A stretch of DNA of 64,000 bases from Pseudomonas extremorientalis (GTDB taxonomy: Bacteria; Pseudomonadota; Gammaproteobacteria; Pseudomonadales; Pseudomonadaceae), in contig NZ_MDGK01000058.1 of assembly GCF_001870465.1 (NCBI RefSeq), positions 27,055 through 91,054 of the forward strand. The letters run 5' to 3'. Position numbers and translations under genes: made by a program. Position 1 is the first letter of the stretch; the number at the start of each line of letters is the position of its first letter. The notes beneath the pieces were generated by a model. The model worked only from the letters and a program-made list of their open reading frames with translations. It ran no database searches and was not told the DNA's origin. This document shows positions 1-6,476 of the stretch, in pieces.

Positions 1-34
1 GCGGTGTGCCAGGCAGGTCTCCTGTGCTGAATTT

Positions 35-78
35 GGGGCTGCTTCGCAGCCCAACGCGGGGCAAGCCCGCTCGCCACA
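35..78. repeat. REP-type palindromic intergenic repeat
   Basis: A short GGGCTGC-TTC-GCAGCCC hairpin is followed by the core 'gcggggcaagcccgctcgccaca'-type arm. The same unit recurs near 6402-6446, 33792-33834 and 38849-38893, and in inverted form at 6314-6356 and 38760-38803. Dispersed palindromes of this kind are well known between genes of P. fluorescens strains. This copy lies just upstream of the acetyltransferase gene, so the real promoter of that gene must lie between about 79 and 140 or upstream of the repeat. Confidence 0.8.
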
Positions 79-149
79 GGGGATCTGTGTCGCTCGGGTC
101 GATGTTTGTCTATCATGTGGCCTCTCGCTCAATGCCTCAGGAAACGCCC

Positions 150-641
150 ATGCCCGCCCTCACTTTGCGCAACGCCCTCCCCGCCGACGCCACCCGTTGC
201 TTTGAAATCGAGATCGGCGCGTACGAAGGCGACGAAGCCGCCACCCTGGAAAAGATCGGCACGCGTATTGCGCAATACCCGCAAGGCTTTCTGATCCTGG
301 AAGCGGCTGGCGAAGTGGTGGGTTTCATCAACTGCGGCTGCGCCCACCACGTGGTGATGTCGGACGAGACGTTCAAGGAGTTGGTCGGCCATTCGGCCGA
401 CGCGCCGAATGTGGTGATCATGTCGGTGGTGGTCGACCCGGTGCACCAGGGCAAGGGCTATTCGAAAATACTGATGACCGAGTTTGTGCAGCGCATGCGC
501 GGCATGGGCAAGCAGACGATTCATCTGATGTGCAAGGAGCAACACGTGCCGCTGTATGAGCGCATGGGCTACCAGTATGTGCAGCCGTCGCCATCGGATC
601 ACGGTGGCATGGCGTGGCATGAAATGGTGATGGTGTTCTAG
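150..641 (+). CDS. GNAT family N-acetyltransferase
   Basis: A 163-residue cytoplasmic protein with the GNAT fold. The acetyl-CoA binding motif A is visible as 'VVDPVHQGKGYS' around residues 94-105, followed by an amphipathic helix and a C-terminal 'LYERMGYQ' motif B region that normally carries the catalytic Tyr. The sequence resembles the arylalkylamine/serotonin acetyltransferase-like branch, but the acceptor substrate cannot be read from it. The ATG at 150 was chosen because an AGGAAA ribosome site sits at 138-143; reading frames starting further upstream would run through the repeat. The gene stands alone on its strand with about 300 bases of non-coding DNA after it. Confidence 0.85.
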   Translation: MPALTLRNALPADATRCFEIEIGAYEGDEAATLEKIGTRIAQYPQGFLILEAAGEVVGFINCGCAHHVVMSDETFKELVGHSADAPNVVIMSVVVDPVHQGKGYSKILMTEFVQRMRGMGKQTIHLMCKEQHVPLYERMGYQYVQPSPSDHGGMAWHEMVMVF

Positions 642-961
642 ACCCCAGGGTTAATGCAGCACTTGTGTGTCCGGACGTAAGCCAGTCACGGGCAGTAAAA
701 GACGCCAATGTATTTCAGCATGCAAATACCTGATCTAGATGCACCCACTCTGATACTCCACCTGCATCGGCAAACAAAAAACCGGACATGTCGTACAGCC
801 ACGCAAGCCATTGCATGAGTGCACCCGGTAGCGGTTTCACCTCGTTACATCCGCCGAAAACCGCCTGATTGAACAGCCTTTGCACGCTCTGTAGCCTCTG
901 ATGCAACCCGCCAGACAGGTGCTGACGGGTTGGTTTTTTTCACTATCAGAGAGGTATTGCC
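642..961. other. 320-base intergenic stretch
   Basis: No convincing protein gene is seen here. A 63-codon minus-strand frame (715-906) exists, but it opens with TTG, has no ribosome site and matches nothing I recognise. The right-hand end holds a good plus-strand intrinsic terminator (905-940) that has no obvious gene in front of it, so a small RNA or a long 3' tail of the acetyltransferase transcript is possible. The ribosome site of the next gene is AGAGAGG at about 948-954. Confidence 0.5.
905..940 (+). terminator. Rho-independent terminator
   Basis: Stem AACCCGCCAG (905-914) pairs with CTGACGGGTT (922-931) with a single mismatch, a 7-base loop, and is followed by seven T residues ending at 940. 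The orientation is plus strand. The closest upstream plus-strand gene ends at 641, 264 bases away. Confidence 0.75.
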
Positions 962-1222
962 ATGTCTTCAATCAACGGCTTCAACCCTTACACCGCTGCC
1001 TATCAAGCGCTTGCAACACACATCGACAACGACCAGGCACGCCACAACCCCTTGGATGACACCGCCGGGGATGATGCCGAAGTGTTCGACCCCAATACGC
1101 AAAGCTGGCAACCCACCCAGGCGGCGGGCAAAGGGCAACATACGCCGCTGGGCAATCCGTACCGCGAACCAATGGATTTTGAGATCAAGGCCGATAACAT
1201 GGGAGGATGGCAGCGCGCATAA
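962..1222 (+). CDS. Small hypothetical protein (86 aa)
   Basis: I do not recognise this protein. It is hydrophilic, acidic, without signal peptide or membrane segment, and rich in Asn, Gln, Asp and Pro, which suggests a largely disordered chain. The ATG at 962 has a good ribosome site (AGAGAGG at 948-954), and the frame ends 18 bases before the next acetyltransferase gene, so the two are probably co-transcribed. It lies directly after an intrinsic terminator, so a promoter must be very close to, or within, the terminator-to-start interval, unless there is readthrough. The gene is real on translation signals, but no function is proposed. Confidence 0.6.
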   Translation: MSSINGFNPYTAAYQALATHIDNDQARHNPLDDTAGDDAEVFDPNTQSWQPTQAAGKGQHTPLGNPYREPMDFEIKADNMGGWQRA

Positions 1223-1240
1223 GCCAGACGAGAACCCGTG

Positions 1241-1666
1241 ATGACAGCCCACTACATTGAAGTCAGCGACCAGCCCAACCCCGACGCGGAGCGTATCCTC
1301 GGCGCCGGCTTGGCGACGTTCAATGAGGCCATCACGGGCTATAACGACCGGCGCTTGCTGGCGGTGCTGATCAAGGATCCCGACACCCGGAAAATCCTTG
1401 GCGGTATCACCGGCAAAACCACGCTGGGCACGGCGTTTCTCGATCTGTTCCACCTGCCCGACACGTTGCGCGGCTCAGGCCTGGGTAGTCAGTTGCTGCA
1501 TGCCTTTGAAGAAGAGGCCCGGCGCCGTGGCTGTCGCAATGCGGTGCTGTACACCCTGAGTTTCCAGGCGCCGGCGTTTTACGAGAAGCATGGCTGGGTG
1601 CGCTTTGGCGAGATTCCATGCGAACCGGACGGCAGCAGCCGGGTGTTCCTGTCTAAATCGCTGTGA
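1241..1666 (+). CDS. GNAT family N-acetyltransferase
   Basis: A 141-residue GNAT protein. The acetyl-CoA pyrophosphate loop is 'RGSGLGS' at residues 77-83, preceded by the beta-4 strand 'LDLFHLPDTL' and followed by 'LYTLSFQAPAFYEKHGW', which holds the usual motif B Tyr. A GTG at 1238 directly precedes the ATG at 1241; ATG is preferred. The gene lies 18 bases after a small hypothetical gene, likely in one transcript. The substrate is unknown; the family ranges from antibiotics to amino acids and protein N-termini. The end of the gene converges with the TPM-domain gene, with four bases between the two stop codons. Confidence 0.85.
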   Translation: MTAHYIEVSDQPNPDAERILGAGLATFNEAITGYNDRRLLAVLIKDPDTRKILGGITGKTTLGTAFLDLFHLPDTLRGSGLGSQLLHAFEEEARRRGCRNAVLYTLSFQAPAFYEKHGWVRFGEIPCEPDGSSRVFLSKSL

Positions 1667-1670
1667 TGTT

Positions 1671-2876
1671 TTACCAGCTCCCTGACGCCCCGCCGCCGCC
1701 ACTGGAACCACCGCCGCCGGATGAACTGCTGCTGGAACTGGACCGGGAGCTGCCGGAGCTGGAACCGGAACCACCGCCCGACCCCGAGCCGCCCTCGGAA
1801 ATACTCTGGATAAACACAATAAACGCCACGATGGTCGCAGCCGGTATCGCCACTATCCAGCCCTGGTAACCCTGCCCCAGCAACATCCCCACGGCCACAT
1901 AGACCGCCAGCACCACCAACACACGCAGGATGAAAAAGCGTGGGCGTTTTTTCCAGGATTCACGGATGACGAAAAACAGCCCCACGTACAATCCCAGCAC
2001 CATGGCGCTGCCAAACGGCCACACCAGCCAATGGACGAAGTTGACCTCGACGAAGTGGTTCGCCACCAGCACCGCGACGATGTACGCCAGCAGTCCCAAC
2101 ACGCTGTAAAACACCCCACGCGCCAACCACAGTGCGCCGAATGTGGCGCCGCCGATCAGCAACGTCAGCGGCACTACAAACAGGTACATCGGCCAATCGC
2201 GCCCGCCGCCATAGATCGCCAGAAGCGCAGTCACTACCGCGGTGGCAATCAACGCGCGGCGCCAATGCAGCTTGCCGGCGGCGATGAGCACACCGCCGAT
2301 GGCTCCGGTGGCAAACGCCAGCAGTATCGCAATGAACTGCGGATTGAGCCCCGGCGCCGCAATCGCAGGCAAGTCACCGCCGTCGACCAGCACCACCAGA
2401 TCGTTCACGCCCTGGGAGACACCGCCCGCGAAATCGCCCTGGCGAAACGCCGGCGTGATGTGTTCTTCGATGATGCGATGGGCCAGCAGGTCGGTCACCG
2501 TGCCCTCCAGGCCGTAGCCCACTTCGATACGCACCTTGCGATCGTCCTTGGCCACCACCAGCAGGATGCCGTCGTTGATGTCCTTGCGCCCCAGCTTCCA
2601 GGCACGGAACAGCTGGTTGGCGTAGTCCTCGATACTCGCGCCGCCAGTGGTGGGCACCAGCAGCACCGCAATTTGCGCGCCTTTGCGCTGTTCAAGGTCG
2701 GCGAGCTGGTTTTTCAGACCGGTGGCGGTGGCGGCATCCAGGGTGTTGGTGAGGTCGATCACCCGTTGGTCGAGGGCCACGCCGATGGGCGAATCCTCTG
2801 CATGGGCGGTGCTCAACAGGCCGATGAGCACCAGCCCCACCAGGCCCAGGATCGATTGCCGAAAAATCGCCATCAT
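1671..2876 (-). CDS. TPM-domain membrane protein with Gly/Ser-rich tail
   Basis: A 401-residue protein. Residues 1-26 form a signal peptide ending 'STAHA'. Residues ~30-160 match the TPM (YgcG/Psb32-type) domain: 'VIDLTNTLDAAT' start, 'IAVLLVPTTGG', 'LGRKDINDGILLVVAKDDRKVRIEVGYGLEG' centre. Several hydrophobic segments follow between ~180 and ~355. The final ~38 residues are almost only Gly and Ser and end in Trp, a tail typical of this family. TPM domains act outside the membrane in processes such as photosystem repair or respiratory complex assembly; the bacterial role is unclear. A second ATG lies at 2873; both fit the AGGT ribosome site upstream. Confidence 0.85.
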   Translation of the reverse strand: MMAIFRQSILGLVGLVLIGLLSTAHAEDSPIGVALDQRVIDLTNTLDAATATGLKNQLADLEQRKGAQIAVLLVPTTGGASIEDYANQLFRAWKLGRKDINDGILLVVAKDDRKVRIEVGYGLEGTVTDLLAHRIIEEHITPAFRQGDFAGGVSQGVNDLVVLVDGGDLPAIAAPGLNPQFIAILLAFATGAIGGVLIAAGKLHWRRALIATAVVTALLAIYGGGRDWPMYLFVVPLTLLIGGATFGALWLARGVFYSVLGLLAYIVAVLVANHFVEVNFVHWLVWPFGSAMVLGLYVGLFFVIRESWKKRPRFFILRVLVVLAVYVAVGMLLGQGYQGWIVAIPAATIVAFIVFIQSISEGGSGSGGGSGSSSGSSRSSSSSSSSGGGGSSGGGGASGSW

Positions 2877-3004
2877 GCTTTGTTACCTGAAGTTTCTTCC
2901 TGAAGGCGCCGACTTTACCTTATCAACGCTATAACGCGTGACCCCACGGCGTTGACTATCTAAACTGCGCACATACATAGCAATACGCCATAACCGAGAA
3001 GCCG

Positions 3005-3820
3005 ATGGATCTACGTCAGCGCAACAACGTCAATATAATGGGCACCGGCGCGTCGACCCTGGTGTTCTCCCATGGTTTTGGCTGCAACCAGGCCATGTGG
3101 AACTACCTGGCACCGCATTTCCTCGAGCGTTTTCGTGTGGTCCTGTACGACCTCGTCGGCGCAGGCCTGTCGGACCTGAGCGCGTACGACAAAGACAAAT
3201 ACAGCACGCTGGACGGCTATGCCCGGGACCTCAATCAGATCATCGACGCCCATGCCGCAGGTCCGGTGATTCTGGTGGGTCACTCGGTCAGCGCGATGAT
3301 CGGCACCCTCGCCGACCGCCAGGCACCGGGACGGATCGCCGCCCACGTGATGATCGGCCCGTCGCCGCGCTATATCGATGAAGACGGCTATATCGGCGGT
3401 TTCAAGCGTAGCGATATCGAAGACCTGCTCGACACCCTCGACAGCAACTACCTCGGCTGGTCCAGCGCCATGGCCCCGGTGATCATGGGCGCGCCTGATC
3501 AGCCCGCGCTGGGCGAAGAGTTGACCAAGAGTTTCTGCCGCACCGAGCCGGATATCGCCAAGCAATTCGCACGGGTGACGTTCATGTCGGACAACCGCCA
3601 GGATGTGATCGGCCTGGCCACCCCGGTGCTGATCCTGCAATCGACCGACGACCTGATCGCCCCGGTGGCTGTCGGCGAATACCTGCACAGCGTGTTGCCC
3701 AACAGCACCTATCACCTGGTGGACAACGTCGGCCACTGCCCGCACATGAGCGCGCCCCAGGCTTGCGCGGCGGCCATGGACAGCTTCCTTGCGCCGTGGG
3801 CAGCTGCACGTGCCAGCTGA
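3005..3820 (+). CDS. RsbQ/KAI2-like alpha/beta hydrolase
   Basis: A 271-residue cytoplasmic alpha/beta hydrolase. The sequence closely follows Bacillus RsbQ and the plant D14/KAI2 receptors: 'FSHGFGCNQAMWN' near residues 21-33, 'YDLVGAGLSDL', 'TLDGYARDL', nucleophile elbow 'VGHSVSAMIG' with Ser94, acid in 'LQSTDDLIAP' (Asp215 or Asp216) and His244 in 'GHCPHMS'. The triad spacing matches RsbQ. RsbQ works with the PAS phosphatase RsbP, apparently delivering or processing a small signal. Here the stop codon overlaps the start of a PAS histidine kinase by 11 bases, so the pair is translationally coupled and the hydrolase is probably the sensor partner of the kinase. Confidence 0.88.
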   Translation: MDLRQRNNVNIMGTGASTLVFSHGFGCNQAMWNYLAPHFLERFRVVLYDLVGAGLSDLSAYDKDKYSTLDGYARDLNQIIDAHAAGPVILVGHSVSAMIGTLADRQAPGRIAAHVMIGPSPRYIDEDGYIGGFKRSDIEDLLDTLDSNYLGWSSAMAPVIMGAPDQPALGEELTKSFCRTEPDIAKQFARVTFMSDNRQDVIGLATPVLILQSTDDLIAPVAVGEYLHSVLPNSTYHLVDNVGHCPHMSAPQACAAAMDSFLAPWAAARAS

Positions 3821-4952
3821 TCTATTCGATAGCGCCGCTTGCGCACTGGCCGTCACCTCGGAAGATGGCACCCTGGTGCAAACCAACGCACGCTTCAGCG
3901 AATGGCTGGGGTTCAGTGCCGCCGAGCAGTGCGGCAAGCGCTTCCAGGACCTGCTGACCATGGGCGGCCGGATTTTCCACCAGACCCACCTGGCGCCCAT
4001 GTTGCGCATGCATGGCAGCGTCACCGAAGTGAAGCTGGACATGCTGCACCGTGACGGCCACAAGATCACCGTGCTGCTCAACGGCAACAAGCGCGAGCAG
4101 GCCGACGCTACGGTGTACGACCTGGCCCTGTTCGGCACCACCGACCGCGACAAGTACGAACGCGAGCTGCTCAACGCACGCAACCTGGCCGAAGCCCTGC
4201 TGCAGGAAAAAACCGCCACCGAACTGGCCTTGCAGCAAGCCCAGGCCGAACTGCGCGAGGCCTATGCCATCGCCCAGCGCCGCGCACTGTTCGCCGAGCA
4301 GATGGTGGCGATTGTCAGCCACGACCTGAAAAACCCGCTCACCGCCATCCGCATGGCCTCCGACTTTCTCAGCCGCAGCGAACGCACGGCCAAGGAGCGC
4401 CAGTTGCTGGGGCACATCGGCCAGTCGTCCGAACGCGCCCAACGCATGATCGCCGACCTGCTTGACTTCACCCAGGCCCGGGTCGGCCAGGGCATCTCCA
4501 TCAAGGCCCTGCCGTTGGACTTGCATGGCGTGATTCATCGCACCGTGGACGAACTGCGCGTGGCGTTTCCCAAGGCGACGTTGGAACATCACGCAGAAGG
4601 CCATGGCGACGCCTGCCTGGATGCCGACCGCGTGCAGCAGATCATCGGCAACCTGGTGGCCAACAGCGTGGCCTATGGCGACCTGCAACGACCGATCCGG
4701 ATTACCTCACGCCTGGGCGTTGGCGGCTGCGAAGTGGCGGTACACAACCACGGCGCGGCCATTCCCGAAGCGTTGCTGGCCGGGCTGTTCGAACCCATGA
4801 CCCGAGGTACCGACCAGGGCAGTGATGTGCGAAGCGTGGGCCTGGGCCTGTATATCGTGCGCGAGTTGGCCAAGGTGCACGGCGGGGATGTGGCGGTGAG
4901 TTCCTGCGCCACCGGCGGCACCACCTTCACCGTGACGTTTCAGAACACGTAG
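3810..4952 (+). CDS. PAS domain sensor histidine kinase, coupled to RsbQ-like hydrolase
   Basis: A 380-residue soluble kinase. An N-terminal PAS domain (~1-112) opens 'LFDSAACALAVTSEDGTLVQTN'. A coiled-coil linker spans ~115-165. The dimerisation H box is 'VSHDLKNPLTAI' with the phospho-accepting His171. The N box is 'NLVANSVAYGD' and the G box 'VGLGLYIVRELAKVHGG'. No membrane segment is seen, so the signal is cytosolic. The start is taken as GTG at 3810 because the PAS domain begins there; it overlaps the hydrolase stop. No response regulator is in the neighbourhood, so the partner is encoded elsewhere. The end overlaps the convergent dapF-like gene by 13 bases. Confidence 0.88.
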   Translation: MPADLFDSAACALAVTSEDGTLVQTNARFSEWLGFSAAEQCGKRFQDLLTMGGRIFHQTHLAPMLRMHGSVTEVKLDMLHRDGHKITVLLNGNKREQADATVYDLALFGTTDRDKYERELLNARNLAEALLQEKTATELALQQAQAELREAYAIAQRRALFAEQMVAIVSHDLKNPLTAIRMASDFLSRSERTAKERQLLGHIGQSSERAQRMIADLLDFTQARVGQGISIKALPLDLHGVIHRTVDELRVAFPKATLEHHAEGHGDACLDADRVQQIIGNLVANSVAYGDLQRPIRITSRLGVGGCEVAVHNHGAAIPEALLAGLFEPMTRGTDQGSDVRSVGLGLYIVRELAKVHGGDVAVSSCATGGTTFTVTFQNT

Positions 4953-5743
4953 GCGCTGCCTTGCATCACCGGCTCGACACTGCCGGTCAGCACCACACCG
5001 CCCTCACCCGCCCAGTGCACGGTCACGATGCCGCCGTCGCACTCCACCTGCACCGTGGCATCCAGCAACCCTCGCCGGATCCCATTGACCACCGCGCCGC
5101 AGCAGCACGAGCCGGAGCCCAGCGGCACGCCGCCGCCACGCTCCCAGATGCGCAGGCGGATACGGCCACGGTCCAGCACCTGCACGAAATGCACATTGGT
5201 CTTGTCCGGGAACAACCGATGTTTTTCCAGCGCAGGGCCCACGGCGGCGACGTCGATTGTGGTGAGGTTATCCACGAAAAACGTACAGTGCGGGTTGCCC
5301 ATGCTGCACGCGGCCGGGTCGCCCTCGATAGGCAGAACAAGCGTATCCATGGCCTCGGCCAACGGCACTGCATGCCAGTCCAGCGACGGCTCGCCCATGT
5401 TCACCGAGACTTGCCGCCCGGTGGCACGCACGCAGGTCAGCAGGCCCCGGTCGGTACGCAACAGCACCGAATCCGTAGCGGCCTCATGCATCAAGCGATC
5501 AGCCACGCCACGGGTCGCGCTGCCGCAGGTGGCCAGCGGCGTACCGTTGGGGTTCCAGAACTTGATGCGCGCGGCGGCATCATCGCAGTCGAGTACCACG
5601 GCAAGCTGGTTGAAACCGATACCGGTGTGACGGTCGCCCAGGCGGCGGGCGATCTGCGCGGTGATGGGATCGTGCAAGCCACGGCGGTCGATGATGATGA
5701 AGTCATCGCCATGGGCGTGCATTTTCACGAACGGCAAAAGCAT
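4940..5743 (-). CDS. DapF-family racemase/epimerase paralog with Ser in place of second catalytic Cys
   Basis: A 267-residue protein of the diaminopimelate epimerase fold: 'FVKMHAHGDDFIIID' at the start, first catalytic Cys in 'LATCGSATRG' (Cys73, the number used in Haemophilus DapF), and 'MGNPHCTFFVDN' at the centre. The second active-site loop, normally 'GETxACGTGAC', reads 'GVPLGSGSCCC' here, so the second catalytic Cys aligns with Ser210 and the Glu and Thr before it are Val and Pro. The Asn of the 'GLGNDF' motif is Asp. It is therefore unlikely to be the housekeeping DAP epimerase, and it does not lie next to lysA or xerC. ATG 5743 is the natural start. Confidence 0.8.
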   Translation of the reverse strand: MLLPFVKMHAHGDDFIIIDRRGLHDPITAQIARRLGDRHTGIGFNQLAVVLDCDDAAARIKFWNPNGTPLATCGSATRGVADRLMHEAATDSVLLRTDRGLLTCVRATGRQVSVNMGEPSLDWHAVPLAEAMDTLVLPIEGDPAACSMGNPHCTFFVDNLTTIDVAAVGPALEKHRLFPDKTNVHFVQVLDRGRIRLRIWERGGGVPLGSGSCCCGAVVNGIRRGLLDATVQVECDGGIVTVHWAGEGGVVLTGSVEPVMQGSAYVF

Positions 5744-5816
5744 CGGTTGTCCTGTGGTCGACCTGTGGGGGAACTGAAGGATACTCTGAACCGGCCCACT
5801 CTTTTGAGACCCACCT

Positions 5817-6359
5817 ATGCTAATTGTCTTCAGCGGCCTGCCCGGCACCGGCAAAACCACGATTGCCCGCGAACTCGCACGCCAGACCGCGGCGGTTTAC
5901 CTGCGTATCGACGTGATTGAACAGGCTATACGCGAGGCCGGTGTGCTGGCGGGGGACGTGGGTGCCAGCGGTTATGGCGTGGCGAATGCACTGGCGCTGA
6001 GCAGTCTGCAACTGGGCCATACCGTGGTGGCGGACTGCGTAAATCCAGTCAGGGAAAGCCGGCAAGCGTGGAAGGCCGTCGCTGTAGCAGCAAAGGCGGC
6101 ATTACTGAATGTTCGGGTGATCTGCTCAGACCAGCAGGAACATCAACGACGGGTGGAAACCCGCACGGGGGATATTCCCGGACTGGTTCCGCCCTCCTGG
6201 GCGTCTGTGTTGGCGCATGAGTATGAGGTTTGGGATGAAGTGCCCTTGACGCTCGATACCGCCTGCATGACACCGGAGCAAGCCGTGACAACAACGATGG
6301 CGAACCTCACCTCTGTGGCGAGCGGGCTTGCCCCGCGTTGGGGCGCGAAGCGGCCCTGA
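5817..6359 (+). CDS. AAA-type P-loop kinase (shikimate/gluconate kinase-like fold)
   Basis: A 180-residue protein with Walker A 'GLPGTGKTT' at residues 7-15, then 'ELARQTAAVYLRIDVIEQAIRE', a strand 'HTVVADCVNPV' around 70-80 and 'RRVETRTGDIPG' near 120-130, which matches small-molecule P-loop kinases of the zeta-toxin/AAA_33 group. The substrate is unknown. The last 14 or so codons ('ASGLAPRWGAKRP') are encoded by the REP repeat that begins at 6314, so the repeat has become part of the protein or has replaced the original end. The gene is divergent from the DapF paralog with about 70 bases between them, a likely shared promoter region. Confidence 0.8.
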   Translation: MLIVFSGLPGTGKTTIARELARQTAAVYLRIDVIEQAIREAGVLAGDVGASGYGVANALALSSLQLGHTVVADCVNPVRESRQAWKAVAVAAKAALLNVRVICSDQQEHQRRVETRTGDIPGLVPPSWASVLAHEYEVWDEVPLTLDTACMTPEQAVTTTMANLTSVASGLAPRWGAKRP

Positions 6360-6465
6360 AACCAGGCAATGCGTTCTGACAGGGGAAATGCAGGGGCTTA
6401 CCGGGGCTGCTGCGCAGCCCAACGCGGGGCAAGCCCGCTCGCCACAACAGGCCCGCTCGCCACGA
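6314..6465. repeat. Inverted pair of REP-type repeats plus a third partial copy
   Basis: One unit at 6314-6356 (starting TGTGGCGAGCGGG) faces a second unit at 6402-6446 in the opposite direction, and a partial third copy follows at about 6450-6465. The two arms can fold into a long hairpin between the convergent kinase and L,D-transpeptidase genes. The left arm overlaps the 3' end of the kinase coding sequence. Confidence 0.85.
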
Positions 6466-6476
6466 GGTTGAGCCGC

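Noticed and set aside
715..906. A 63-codon minus-strand frame in the gap after the first acetyltransferase
   Set aside because: It starts with TTG, has no ribosome site, overlaps the terminator region at its 5' end and shows no family motif. Kept only as a note in the intergenic entry.
2031..2903. A 290-codon plus-strand open frame opposite the TPM-domain gene
   Set aside because: The composition (very rich in His, Gln and Arg) is that of an antisense frame, and the minus strand encodes a protein with signal peptide and TPM motifs.
4940..5743. Calling this gene dapF, the housekeeping diaminopimelate epimerase
   Set aside because: The second catalytic Cys and the neighbouring substrate-binding residues are changed, and the usual lysA/xerC neighbours are missing.
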